From the NCBI GenBank assembly GCA_963971305.1, contig OZ020306.1, forward strand, positions 63,585,022 to 63,649,021: a DNA stretch of 64,000 bases, given 5' to 3'. Within the stretch, counting starts at the first letter, position 1. Every line of letters starts with the position of its first letter. Below the pieces are notes generated by a model that was not told the origin of the DNA, searched no databases, and saw only the letters and a program-made list of their open reading frames with translations. The stretch is from Arcuatula senhousia (lineage: Eukaryota; Mollusca; Bivalvia; Mytilida; Mytilidae). Shown here piece by piece: positions 52,701-57,092 of this stretch. Made by a program: the position numbers and the translations under genes.

Positions 52701-54871
52701 CTGCCGGCACCATCAGAAACAATTATTATTTCTTACTTCCACTATATTTTGAATTTACATGGATTTTCAGTTTCTGAGATCAAAAGATGTTTATAGAACT
52801 TAAACATAGCAAATATATGCATTAAAAATAATCAAAGTCCCTCAACAGGAAAATCAAGGTCAAGGTCAAAAGATGGGAATGCAACTGTGCTAAGCTACTA
52901 CTGGGGCATATGCATACCAAGTTTCATCAACCTAGGACCTATAGTTCTTGAGATATGGAGGTGCTCGCAAAACTTTTCCATTGCTATTATATGTATTGAA
53001 AATTGTCAAAGTCACTCAACCGGAAAATCAAGGTCAAGGTCAAAAGATGGGGATGCAACTGTGCTAAGCTACTACTGGGGCATATGCATACCAATTTTCA
53101 TTCACCTAGGACCTATAGTTCTTGAGATATGGAGGTGCTCGCAAAACTTTTCCATTGCTATTATATGTATTGAAAATTGTCAGTCACTCAACCGGAAAAT
53201 CAAGGTCAAGGTCACAAGATGGGGATGCAACTGTGCTAAGCTACTACTGGGGCATATGCATACCAATTTTCATTCACCTAGGACCTATAGTTCTTGAGAT
53301 ATGGAGGTGCTCGCAAAACTTTTCCATTGCTATTATATGTATTGAAAATTGTCAAAGTCACTCAACCGGAAAATCAAGGTCAAGGTCAAAAGATGGGGAT
53401 GCAACTGTGCTAAGCTACTACTGGGGCATATGCATACCATGTTTGATCAACCTAGGACTTATAGTTCTTGAGATATGGAGGTGCTCATAAAATTTTTCCA
53501 AAAAGTTAACGCCGCCGACGCCGCCGCTGGTAAAGTAACACCTATGTCCCGCTCTGCTTCGCAGGCGAGACAAAATTTGTGGGTTTAACCAGGTTTTATG
53601 GTTAGGGTTAGGGTTAACTAATTATGGTTAGACCATGCACAAAAGGACTTATAAGTTAATTGGCTTTGTTTCTGTTGTAAATGGAAACGAGAATATGTAC
53701 AAAAGACATATTATATTGCCCCAATTTTGCAACTTTATGGTGGTTTTACCTTCCAATGTTTGACAAAAAATGTTTGATTCGAATGCTGCTGATGAGAGGT
53801 TACTCTTTGAAATATCAAAATACAGCATAACCAAAGTAACCGTTTTATACCCATTTTTGGTATTTGTATTTTCAAAGATGGATTCGGTTCTTGTCAGTAG
53901 GTGTGTCCACTTTTACTTTAGCCCCCAAGGAAGGACATAGTTAAATTTGGGCATCTTTATTTCAAACCTTTTAAATGCTACTAATTATTTGTTTTTACTG
54001 TTTAAGGGGGTACAGAACACTTATGGGAGATAGCTAAATATCACTTGAATGTTTTAGTCAGGGGTATTTATTCAAAGATGTCAAGCTAGCTTCTCCGTGA
54101 TAAAATAGGAAATGTCCAAACTTCATTATGTTCAATGAAAAATTTCCTAGGAAAATACCTATAGTTCAATTTTCTAAAGATTTTGCAATTAGATTAATAT
54201 CATTTAAGTACATATTTTTGCAAATTTTCAGGAAAATTAAACAACACAATTTTATTTTAGCCTAATTAGGTGTTGGGAACCCCTTAAATGTGGTTTTACC
54301 TACAATTTAGTTTATGTATTTACTTTTACTTAAACCACGGTGTAGAATTGTCAGTTCAATCTTGCTTTGATGTGAGTTTACATTTGTCGCTGATTTTTAT
54401 GTTTTGTGTTTCTTCATGCTGTTCTTGTTCGTGTTTACCATGTTTACTGATTTTGTTAAATTGCCCTTTCCAACTTTTGACACTAAAATGCCTAATTGGT
54501 GCCTCTTTGCTTCTTTTGTCTTTCAATTTTTAATTTAAATTAGAATTTTTTGAATGATAAAATAAATAAGAAATTAAATTAAATTTCATATAAAATCAAA
54601 AATATTCAATTAATATTTGTTCTCACCGTAACAAGAACTTGCTGTTCTGATTGAAAATGCAACTCCATATTTCAATTTTTTTTTCCAAATTATTGCAGAT
54701 CTATCAATGTCGATACAAAATAATGAACAAGGTGGGAGGAAAATCGCATGCCTGCTATCAGCAAATTAAGAGTTGTTTTCATCATTTCTATAAATATAAT
54801 AGATTATAAGATTACAGGTAATTTACCTGTCTGTTAGACATTTCTCCTTTGTTTTCCTGGTTAAACATTTC
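22122..54871 (-). CDS. mdm2: Mdm2-type E3 ubiquitin ligase (full gene model, 10 coding exons)
   Basis: Exons on the minus strand, from 5' to 3': 54871-54827, 52396-52286, 48440-48366, 43705-43572, 42310-42190, 28518-28386, 27828-27431, 25291-25172, 24308-24234, 22748-22122. The total is 1839 nt; all introns are GT-AG and all phases fit, giving about 611 residues from the ATG at 54868. Domain order is as in Mdm2: a SWIB/p53-binding fold at about 52-140 (motifs RPKP, LFDEADPRIVNC, DLLGKVFGV), 11-residue repeats at about 216-305, acidic residues at 339-403, a RanBP2 zinc finger at 404-435, and a RING at 558-598. In vertebrates this protein binds the p53 transactivation helix and ubiquitinates p53; the same role is inferred here. 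It is longer than human MDM2 (491 residues), mainly because of the repeats. The N-terminus could extend further upstream. Introns are heavily loaded with transposable elements. Identification is firm; exact exon edges are read by eye. Confidence 0.88.
22800..23927. repeat. 48-bp minisatellite in mdm2 intron 9
   Basis: About 23 tandem units of 48-49 bp, consensus AGGAGGTTTAGCTAGTGCTT then GTACCGAACATTCCCTGTGA. A larger unit of 387 bp is visible: a divergent segment with TTTCCTAGGATATTTTCTAG occurs at about 23.34 kb and again 387 bp later. Because 48 is a multiple of three, the minus strand shows open frames of a 16-residue repeat (ALAKPPIEFHRECSVQ). These lie inside an intron with no splice or initiation support, so they are not called as genes. 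Confidence 0.92.
23928..24233. other. mdm2 intron 9, proximal part
   Basis: About 300 bp of intron. It contains GTTTAGTTTAAACATATTTT, a short motif similar to the tail of the SINE at 33.6 kb, suggesting an old truncated SINE end. Nothing else is recognised. Confidence 0.4.
24234..24308 (-). CDS. mdm2: mdm2 exon 9 (acidic region)
   Basis: 75 nt, 25 codons, phase 0 at both ends. Acceptor is TTTTAG|AATGTTATG and donor GAAGAG|GTAAAA. It ends with the acidic run SDVEFWADSSEAEFSEE, which leads directly into the zinc finger of exon 10. This is the same order as human MDM2, where an acidic segment immediately precedes the DYW-starting finger. Confidence 0.8.
24541..24681 (-). pseudogene. Decayed duplicates of the 3' end of mdm2 exon 8
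   Basis: Two segments (about 24541-24590 and 24626-24681) resemble the last ~45 nt of exon 8 plus its splice donor, each containing CATTTTCTGACAATTCAAAA against CATTTTCTGATAACCCAGAA in the true exon. A weaker third trace may lie near 24723-24745. They sit in intron 8 downstream of the real exon. The copy at 24541 retains a good donor (AAAATGTAAGTTT), but no convincing acceptor or conserved peptide, so it is read as a non-functional exon fragment. Confidence 0.6.
24780..25025 (-). repeat. Dispersed repeat fragment in mdm2 intron 8
   Basis: The sequence GAAGCAAAGAGGCACCAATG with the following GGGCATTTGAGTGTCAAAAG is present in inverted form near 54.46-54.53 kb (CTTTTGACACTAAAATGCC..., GGTGCCTCTTTGCTTC). 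Related pieces occur near 48.97-49.21 kb and 31.98-32.09 kb. It is a dispersed family of unknown class; the open frame across it is not supported as coding. Confidence 0.5.
25172..25291 (-). CDS. mdm2: mdm2 exon 8 (acidic region)
   Basis: 120 nt, 40 codons, phase 0 at both ends. Acceptor is TATTTCAG|GATGAAG and donor GAAAAT|GTAAAA. The peptide is acidic (DEDDVIAIDLEGG, then VVSEDDEEIISS), as expected for the Mdm2 central acidic domain, which in vertebrates contacts the p53 core domain and ribosomal proteins. Its 3' end and donor are duplicated in decayed form in the next intron. Confidence 0.78.
25646..26844. repeat. 29-bp minisatellite in mdm2 intron 7
   Basis: About 40 tandem copies of a 29-bp unit, consensus GCCTTATGAGTGTCCAATGT then CCAAAGTCA, with a common GTCCTAGGTCC variant. 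The array is interrupted at about 26668-26712 by a segment that is an inverted copy of 25130-25171. Open frames here are repeat artefacts. Confidence 0.93.
26845..27348. mobile_element. Foldback element with ~210-bp inverted arms
   Basis: Left arm is about 26845-27063 and right arm about 27142-27348; they are near-perfect reverse complements separated by about 80 bp. The left end reads CTATAGTCTGTGTCACAAGA and the right end TCTTGTGACAGAGACTATAAG. The innermost arm sequence is AAAATCCGCCATGTTTGTTT against AAACAAACATGGTGGATTTT. No protein is encoded. It lies in mdm2 intron 7 directly after the 29-bp minisatellite. Such structures are typical of foldback or long-TIR MITE elements. Confidence 0.85.
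27431..27828 (-). CDS. mdm2: mdm2 exon 7 with 33-bp coding minisatellite
   Basis: 398 nt: two bases completing the split codon, then 132 codons, ending ACAG|GTAAAT. Acceptor is TATTTTTAG|TTGAATAT. About eight or nine tandem units of 11 residues occupy the first two thirds, with consensus PPRQTSESLGQ and variants at the Thr, Gln and Pro positions. The rest is Gly/Ser/Asn rich (GTSHNMNYSEPGSS). The region sits where Mdm2 proteins are disordered, between the SWIB domain and the acidic region. The Ser-Glu-Ser motifs could be phosphorylation sites, which is speculation. Length polymorphism would be expected. Confidence 0.75.
27880..28262. repeat. Dispersed repeat with internal direct duplication (mdm2 intron 6)
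   Basis: Two adjacent related segments share GGTCTGAAAGTTGCTTAGGA (near 27.94 and 28.10 kb) and TTTTAAATCATTCTCATGTA. The end carries CCCCCGACATGTTGTCGCGG. It is non-coding repeat sequence of unknown class between exons 6 and 7. Confidence 0.55.
28386..28518 (-). CDS. mdm2: mdm2 exon 6 (linker after SWIB)
   Basis: 133 nt, 44 codons plus one base. Acceptor is AACTGACCAG|CAAACATC and donor ATGGGAG|GTAATC. It encodes a segment containing LINVLKVLQVACP and VDIEIFETEPGFS. A second in-frame acceptor 27 nt further in (TTTTAAAG|GTTCTT) would remove nine residues. The end phase (G|) is completed by TT at the start of exon 7. No named domain is recognised. Confidence 0.68.
28519..29338. other. Unassigned intronic sequence (mdm2 intron 5)
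   Basis: AT-rich intron sequence. A moderately GC-rich piece near 29.08-29.15 kb (GGAGGCCGCCATTGGACTCG) may belong to a dispersed repeat. No exon with acceptable splice sites, RNA gene or terminal repeat was recognised. Confidence 0.4.
29339..29924. mobile_element. Long-palindrome MITE
   Basis: Terminal inverted repeats AAAGGAGTAGGGGCGATAAG at 29339 and its reverse complement ending near 29924. Further inward the two halves still pair: TCCTCCGCACACGAGAAAC near 29.57 kb against GTTTCTTGTGTGCGGAGATA near 29.66 kb. Length is about 586 bp, with no coding frame. A target duplication was not resolved. Confidence 0.75.
29972..30700. mobile_element. Mutator-like non-autonomous element with 9-bp target duplication
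   Basis: The element is 729 bp. It starts GGCACAAGCTCCTGTTACGT and ends with the reverse complement, ACGTAACAGGAGCTTGTGCC. Inverted arms extend about 165-180 bp each and include ACGTAACTTTAAGGCGA and the CCGGAATTTATTA region. It is flanked by the perfect 9-bp direct repeat TTTAAAATA at 29963-29971 and 30701-30709. Long terminal inverted repeats with 9-bp target duplications are the hallmark of Mutator-like elements. The interior is AT-rich and lacks a transposase, so mobility would depend on another copy. Confidence 0.82.
30710..30982. other. Unassigned intronic sequence
   Basis: Intron 5 of mdm2 between two repeats. Nothing recognised. Confidence 0.4.
30983..31832 (+). mobile_element. Repeat family X, copy 2 (5'-truncated)
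   Basis: It matches copy 1 from CCCATGGTGGACTTTAAAATG onward and ends with GCGGTCGTATAAAAA. It shares the internal TTTTCACAAGGATTCCAATG and the GACGACGACGACAAGGACG stretch before the end. The start lacks the AATAAAAAGCTTCG terminus. Confidence 0.6.
31833..32513. other. Unassigned repeat-like intronic sequence
   Basis: It contains a short CACACACACACA run near 31.96 kb and CAGGTGCTCCAGAAGAATAA, which resembles the repeat fragment at 24.8-25.0 kb. The minus-strand open frame over about 32030-32347 has no recognisable domain, start context or splice support. Confidence 0.35.
32514..33303 (+). mobile_element. Repeat family Y, left part of an interrupted copy
   Basis: It begins AGAGGCTCCCAGGAGCCTGA and contains internal ~580-bp periodicity (GTTTCAGAGAAGAAGATTTT near 32.63 and 33.12 kb). 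It breaks off at TTTTCAAGATATAGTCCA, where an X element starts. The same sequence, uninterrupted, is present at about 32790-32830, where CAAGATATAGTCC is followed by AAAAACTGCAAAAATG. The right part resumes at 36742. Confidence 0.7.
33594..33940 (-). mobile_element. tRNA-derived SINE with 14-bp target duplication
   Basis: It is about 347 bp and flanked by the perfect direct repeat ATTCTTAAATTTAG at 33580-33593 and 33941-33954. On the minus strand the head is tRNA-like: GGTGTAGTGGTTAACGCG resembles a box A region and GAGGTTCGTGGTTTGATCC a box B region, as in RNA polymerase III promoters. The body follows, and the tail ends AATAAATATGTTTAAACTAA. The flanking duplication fits LINE-mediated insertion. 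The open frame on the plus strand across it is a shadow. Confidence 0.8.
35034..36504 (+). mobile_element. Repeat family Y, complete-looking nested copy
   Basis: It starts AGAGGCTCCCAGGAGCCTGA, then ATCGCTCACCTGG, and ends GGCCAGGTGAGCTAAAAA, so the ends contain short inverted CTCACCTGG/CCAGGTGAG sequences. The interior is about eight tandem units of 150-155 bp with consensus GGGGTCATCTGACAACTTTG and TAGAGCTAAATGAGCTGAAC. A GACGACGACGACGAC run and the CCAAGTGATGGCAATAGCTC motif precede the right end. It is non-coding and of unknown transposition class. Confidence 0.72.
36742..37086 (+). mobile_element. Repeat family Y, right part of the interrupted copy
   Basis: It continues the Y sequence broken at 33303 (AAAACTGCAAAAATGGTCAA, then AAAGGGCAATAACTCC). 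It fades out at about 37.09 kb without the usual GGTGAGCTAA end, so the 3' end is lost. Confidence 0.6.
37087..37390. repeat. ~104-bp tandem duplication
   Basis: The motif GCAAAATCCTGGAAATGCCT followed by TTAAATGCATTTTTAGAACC occurs at about 37210 and 37314. The sequence leads into the G-rich array; nothing coding is seen. Confidence 0.6.
37391..38760. repeat. 135-bp tandem array with G-rich/C-rich blocks
   Basis: About ten units with a 134-136-bp period. The unit contains GGTTATAGGGTGGGGATCTC, then TTTGAGGGGGTGGGGCATGA, then CCCCCCTCA and CCATATGATTGGTCTTATCA. Each unit pairs a G-run block with a C-run block, giving hairpin and G-quadruplex potential on either strand. Repeated open frames (YGYRVGISMVFRI...) are artefacts of the 135-bp period being divisible by three. 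Confidence 0.9.
38761..40612. other. Unassigned sequence in mdm2 intron 5
   Basis: About 1.85 kb. The part near 39.2-39.6 kb is more GC-rich than its surroundings and the rest is AT-rich. I recognise no domain, terminal repeat or RNA. The open frame at about 39275-39493 has no supporting feature. Confidence 0.4.
40613..41445 (+). mobile_element. Repeat family Y copy
   Basis: It starts AGAGGCTGAGCCTGAATCGC and shares the ~150-bp internal units (GAGCTAAATGAGCTGAACAT). It ends within ATGGCAATAGCTCACCTGGA, slightly short of the full right end. It lies in mdm2 intron 5. Confidence 0.65.
41446..42189. other. Unassigned sequence in mdm2 intron 5, next to exon 5
   Basis: AT-rich intron sequence. 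A perfect CRE-type octamer TGACGTCA occurs at about 41.69 kb, but nothing indicates a promoter. No exon or repeat boundary was recognised. Confidence 0.35.
42190..42310 (-). CDS. mdm2: mdm2 exon 5 (end of SWIB domain and linker)
   Basis: 121 nt; the first base completes the codon split from exon 4 and the exon ends in phase 0. The acceptor is a strong polypyrimidine run, ATTTTTTTAG|GCACTAC; the donor is AGG|GTAAGC. The 40 full codons start HYINANCYNLADSCEKRC and continue through CLVAKPREAK to a basic end, RDRPR. It corresponds in position to the last helix/strand of the human SWIB domain (KIYTMIYRNLVVV), with weak residue identity. The exact phase fit on both sides is the main support. Confidence 0.75.
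42311..43571. repeat. mdm2 intron 4: short direct repeats and a dispersed repeat
   Basis: Near 42.33-42.41 kb a ~34-bp motif (GGTAAATTCTATATTTAGTC type) occurs about three times. At 42.84-43.19 kb, GAAATTTTAATATGCAAATCA with the following ATGACATGCTACTGAGCAGC is present twice, with a ~120-bp offset. The latter belongs to a dispersed family ending in a GACGGACAGAAGGACGGAC run. Non-coding. Confidence 0.5.
43572..43705 (-). CDS. mdm2: mdm2 exon 4 (core of SWIB/p53-binding domain)
   Basis: 134 nt, entering in phase 0 and leaving two bases (AT) of a split codon. Acceptor is TCTGTTGTAG|ATTTGT and donor GCCAT|GTAAGT. It carries ICNLLKDYI, LFDEADPRIVNC and DLLGKVFGV, matching the human segment around residues 53-89 (LYDE..QHIVYC and DLLG.LFGV). 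By alignment, positions corresponding to human I61 and V75 are kept, Y67 is Phe, L54 is Cys and V93 is Leu, so the p53 cleft is related but not identical. A truncated copy of this exon lies just upstream. Confidence 0.9.
43745..43812 (-). pseudogene. Truncated duplicate of mdm2 exon 4
   Basis: On the minus strand this reads IDLHQLFDEADQRIITC, against INLHHLFDEADPRIVNC in the true exon 35 bp further on. The similarity decays after the Cys codon, and the 5' part of the exon copy is missing because a palindromic element begins at about 43815. No splice donor follows. It is read as a broken exon duplicate lying just upstream of the real exon. Confidence 0.72.
43815..43965. mobile_element. ~150-bp palindromic MITE
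   Basis: ATAGAATATCATATGGATGT at 43817 pairs with the reverse complement of the segment ending ACATATTATATTCT-like at about 43963. Arms of about 48 bp (including GATGTTTTCATATCATATCG and CATAACAACCC) surround a ~50-bp centre with GAGAGCTTTAGCTCAAGGGC. It is a hairpin-forming non-autonomous element that interrupts the exon-4 duplicate. Confidence 0.78.
44058..46185 (+). mobile_element. Decayed Ty1/copia retrotransposon (pol fragment) in mdm2 intron 3
   Basis: The reading order is that of Ty1/copia pol downstream of integrase. A linker with GGKSTGKN and NWHAADEVEDV comes first, then reverse transcriptase start motifs at about 44602-44814 (ELDNWKSF, STRWVITEK, VKARLVVRGF). SPTIHKESL and IKAAFLQGQNIERDIYVKPP (about 44840-44985) come next, with VYGLVDASR after that. 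RNase H lies at about 45383-45793 (ILFYSDASYANLSDRVSS, CPIAWSSKKIRRVVKSTLAAEA) and a C-terminal end (VTWIKTSNQISDCMTKSG) stops at 46069. Stops and frameshifts break it (for example a TAG after RGF). No gag, protease or intact integrase is present. It is antisense to mdm2. Confidence 0.85.
46186..46296 (+). mobile_element. Possible 3' LTR of the copia element
   Basis: A segment beginning TGTTAGAGTAAGACACAGGA and ending GATTACTCAACA has the TG...CA ends expected of an LTR. It contains a possible TATTAAAGATATATA region and lies right after the pol fragment. No matching 5' LTR is found, so this is tentative. Confidence 0.3.
46297..47806 (+). mobile_element. Repeat family Y-related copy with ~500-bp internal units
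   Basis: Three direct repeats of about 500 bp start near 46.40, 46.90 and 47.40 kb, each with AAAAAGGGCAATAACTCCTA then CATGGGTTGTTG. The right end is the Y type, AATAGCTCACATGACCCTTC then GGGTCAGGTGAGTTAAAAAA, preceded by a GACGGACGACGGACGG run. Near the left edge, ATCACGTGGCTTTACCTAAAG occurs twice, and a related copy lies at 44.01 kb on the other side of the copia element. Non-coding. Confidence 0.65.
47834..47940 (-). pseudogene. Second decayed copy of mdm2 exon 4 with its upstream intron
   Basis: On the minus strand, ATCTGTGATTTGTTAAAAGA encodes ICDLLKDF, matching ICNLLKDY at the start of exon 4. The upstream ~70 bp aligns with the intron upstream of exon 4 (TTTGTCTGTTGTACA against TTTTCTGTTGTAG; GAAGTCATTAATGCG against GAAATCATTAAGAAG). 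The exon part stops after about 30 bp. It lies between exons 3 and 4, about 4.1 kb from the real exon. Confidence 0.62.
48366..48440 (-). CDS. mdm2: mdm2 exon 3 (start of SWIB/p53-binding domain)
   Basis: 75 nt, 25 codons, phase 0 at both ends. Acceptor is TATTTTCAG|ATAAGACC; donor is GAG|GTTAAT, a GT donor with a weak downstream context. The peptide begins IRPKPEFLAILKAAGAEWEV and ends FTWKE, matching the start of the Mdm2 SWIB fold (VRPKP...LLK..GA....YT.KE in human MDM2). The conserved RPKP and the Gly-Ala turn are present. Confidence 0.88.
48441..49454. other. Unassigned sequence in mdm2 intron 2
   Basis: AT-rich intron sequence. At about 48.97-49.21 kb it resembles the dispersed fragment at 24.8-25.0 kb (AAAAAGGCAATGACAAATTC region). 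No coding exon was recognised. Confidence 0.4.
49594..49890 (+). mobile_element. Bivalve-type repeat carrying a hammerhead ribozyme motif
   Basis: A ~295-bp unit starting near GGTGGAGTTTTAATTCCCCG and ending near TTGTCATTTGTATTCCTATT, inserted into the Y-related repeat. It contains a hammerhead core at 49799-49842. Hammerhead-bearing repeats of this type are known in bivalve genomes. No protein is encoded. Confidence 0.6.
49799..49842 (+). ncRNA. Degenerate type-I hammerhead ribozyme
   Basis: Stem I is GCGCCT (49799-49804) pairing with AGGCGT (49837-49842). The core CTGATGA is at 49805-49811. Stem II is GTCT with AGAC around a 5-nt loop (49812-49824). The second core box at 49825-49828 reads AAAA where GAAA is required. 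A minimal stem III CGCGCG is followed by the GTC cleavage triplet at 49834-49836. The G-to-A change in the second core box should abolish cleavage. Confidence 0.72.
50207..51360 (-). mobile_element. Repeat family X, copy 4 (inverted)
   Basis: It reads inverted relative to copies 1-3. The left end TACCACCACAATTTTTTTGC corresponds to the X right end, and the right end GGCTCGGCGAAGCTTTTTAT to the X left end. It sits between TTTTTA and TAGCC of a Y-related repeat, consistent with a TA at the target. The interior holds the GGGGCCAAAAGGGGCC-type tandem units. Non-coding. Confidence 0.7.
52286..52396 (-). CDS. mdm2: mdm2 exon 2
   Basis: 111 nt, 37 codons, phase 0 at both ends. Acceptor is TTTCAG|GCATCA and donor ATG|GTATGT. 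It encodes a stretch starting ASSSKTQNSAQVQL and ending EEKTVKERM, just N-terminal to the SWIB domain. Human MDM2 has a short N-terminal segment here with no clear similarity, so this exon is assigned by position, open frame, splice signals and phase, not by homology. Confidence 0.65.
52692..53572. mobile_element. TIR element with internal 155-bp tandem repeats (mdm2 intron 1)
   Basis: The ends are TGTCTCGCCTGCCGGCACC at 52692 and CGCAGGCGAGACA ending at 53572, i.e. inverted TGTCTCGCCTGC. Inside are about 3.5 units of ~155 bp containing TCAAGGTCAAGGTCAAAAGA, ACTACTGGGGCATATGCATA and GTTCTTGAGATATGGAGGTG. A CGCCGCCGACGCCGCCGCTG block precedes the right end. The repeated open frames (LSYYWGICIP...) are by-products of the tandem units. 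No transposase is present. Confidence 0.75.
53573..54826. other. Unassigned sequence in mdm2 intron 1, with a short telomere-like motif
   Basis: Mostly AT-rich. GGTTAGGGTTAGGGTTAAC near 53.60 kb contains two to three TTAGGG-type units, too short for a real telomeric tract. About 54.38-54.53 kb is a copy of the dispersed family seen inverted at 24.8-25.0 kb. No exon was recognised; the frame at 54288-54533 is T-rich and unsupported. Confidence 0.4.
54827..54871 (-). CDS. mdm2: mdm2 exon 1 (first coding exon found)
   Basis: Acceptor TTCTTTTTACAG precedes GAAATG, and the exon ends CAG|GTAAAT. It is 45 nt, phase 0 at both ends. Translation starting at the ATG at 54868 gives MFNQENKGEMSNRQ. The good acceptor upstream implies a further 5' exon (untranslated or coding) outside the region I could resolve. 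A non-LTR retrotransposon fragment begins only about 50 bp upstream. The exon is small, so on its own it would be weak; support comes from strong splice signals and from phase agreement with exon 2. Confidence 0.6.
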
Positions 54872-54921
54872 CTGTAAAAAGAAAAAAGAATGTTTATATA
54901 CATTCATAAAATTTGAAATAT

Positions 54922-56701
54922 TTAGAAATAGGTATATACAAAGTAATCTTGAATAGGCATTGTAAAAAGATCTATTGATGGTGTCATAACATTTCTTACA
55001 TTTAAAATAATGCGAGCTGCCCTTTTTTGAAGTTTATACACTTTATTAATATTCGAAACATTTTTTGCTTCAGACCAAATGGTACAGCAGTAATTGAACT
55101 GCGGAAAAATGACACAATTGTATATTTTTAGCAAAGCTTCATTTGACATAAAATTACTTAAACGCTTCAGTATTCCAAGTTTCTTTGCAATTTTATTAAC
55201 TACAATGTCTATATGTATTGACCATGTTAAACAACAATCAATTGTTACACCTAATAGCTTTGCTGATTTTACAGTTTCTATAACAGTATCTTCAATTTGT
55301 ATATTGATATTTCTACACTTTGATAACTTTTGATGAGTACCTATCAACATGCACTGAGTTTTCTTTAGATTCATAGTCAGTTTATTCTGTTTCATCCAAA
55401 GCAAAGAGTTAAAAAGGTCCTCTTTTAATTTCCTTTCTATTAAATCAATAGATTTGTCAGCCACATCTTGAGAGGTATCATCTGCATAGATCGTAGCTAC
55501 AGAGTGTTTCAAACATTTTGGATAATCATTTACAAATAAAATGAAAAATAAGGGTCCTAAAATGGAACCCTGAGGCACACCTATTGAAATATGCTTTGGT
55601 GTTGATAGCACACCTTTCCATCCAACACATTGCTCTCTTGAAGACAAATATGATTTAAACCATAGAAATGTATTATTACATATTCCAAACGATTTCAATT
55701 TATAAAGTAAAACATTATGGTTGACCGTATCAAACGCCTTGCTCAAATCAATAAACAATACACCGGTTAATTTCCCTTCATCTATATGTTTAAGCCATCT
55801 ATCTGTTAAACTAATAAGAGCAGTTTCACAAGAATGTTTAGGCCTAAAGCCTGACTGACAATTTGTAATAAGTTTATTTTGAGACAAATACTCATAAAAA
55901 GAATTAAAAACATGTTTTTTCAATAATTTTGCTAACAATAGGCAGCACTGAGACTGGTCTATAGTTATTTACAATGTGTTCATCACCTGATTTGAAAAGT
56001 GGGGTAACTCTAGCTTTCTTCCAATCATTTTCAAAAGAATTTGTTTCTATTGAAAAATTAAGTATAAATGTAAGGATATCTAAAATTGCATCTGATGTTA
56101 ATTTCAACAATTTGACAGACAAACCATCTAAACCTGTTGCTTTAGCAGAAGACATTTTTAATATTTCTTTTTTCACAAACTGTTTGGACATTTTAGGTAA
56201 TTTAAATGAGTCTGCAGGCATTAACTGTTCAGTATCTGGAAGATTATTGTCAAAATTTTTCCCAAGATTATGTCCTATGTTACAAAAGAAATCATTGAAC
56301 ATGTCCGCTATTTTGTCATTTTCCGTAACAGTTTTACCATTATCCTCTAAATAGGTCGCACACGTATTGGATGACTTGGAAGGTAAAAATTGTTTTAATC
56401 GGGTCCACATATCTTTCGGTTTGTTTCCAGCTTGGCTGATAGCCTCATCTATAAAAGTTCGCTTTGCCTCATTTATTTTTGATACTACTCTGTTTCTAGC
56501 TTCTTTGTATAAAGTCCATAACTGTTCGGTCTTGTACTTTAATGCCTTTTGATGAAAAAAGTCTCTATGATGCATTTCTGAAAGTATGTCGTCATTTATC
56601 CACTGTTCAGATTTAGAATTAATTCTCCTTTCCTTAAAAGGCAAATGTTTGTCAATGATCTTATTGAACTTGGATTTAAAAGATCTAAAAGATGTCCACA
56701 T
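54922..56701 (-). mobile_element. Non-LTR retrotransposon fragment, frameshifted reverse transcriptase
   Basis: Two overlapping minus-strand frames form one reverse transcriptase gene. The first (56701-55904) has the pre-RT region and the start of the RT domain (SSAKATGLDGLSVKLLK, WKKARVTPLFKSGDE, NNYRPVSVLPIVSKI). The second (55938-54922) has GFRPKHSCETALI, motif A FIDLSKAFDTVNH, motif B GVPQGSILGPLFF and motif C IYADDT, then the thumb (LLGVTID, FPQFNYCCTIWS). The frame changes in the T/A run near 55914-55920. The endonuclease is absent and the C-terminus is cut after QDYF, so both ends are truncated. The motifs resemble CR1/L2/jockey-like families. It ends about 50 bp from mdm2 exon 1. Confidence 0.88.
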
Positions 56702-56703
56702 TT

Positions 56704-57092
56704 ACAGTACACTCAGAGAGGATTGATTCTCATACTCTGATTTCGGAGGGAAATTTTTTAATGACTCCAGGAAACTCCAAGAAAAGCCATAAAAATCTAG
56801 GAAGGTTTTAGGCATACTCCCTCTAAAGGGTCATAAATTACTCCATGCTTAGTGTTTTTTATTGCCTTGAAAACCGTTTGAAGTAGCACCTATTTCCTGT
56901 CTTTCTTGTCAGGTGAAAATGATTATAATACACAAGGTAATAAACAACTCCGAAATACTCCAAAAAAGGTAATAAATTTCTCCCAGGTGGGAGAAAATAC
57001 TTGGAGAATTTTAAGAGTTGACTCTGTGAAACTCTGTGAATCACTGGACACTGAAATCAGATTATGAGAATCAATCCTCTCTGAGTGTACTG
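56704..57092. mobile_element. TA-flanked MITE with ~41-bp terminal inverted repeats
   Basis: The left end CAGTACACTCAGAGAGGATT continues GATTCTCATACTCTGATTTC. The right end is its reverse complement with one mismatch in the first ~40 bases, finishing CTCTGAGTGTACTG. Each end is bordered by TA, giving a TA target duplication as in Tc1/mariner-type insertions. It is about 388 bp, with no coding frame of note. It abuts the 5' end of the minus-strand retrotransposon. Confidence 0.85.

Noticed and set aside
52887..53490. Frames with repeated LSYYWGICIP motif
   Set aside because: They come from the 155-bp units of a TIR element.
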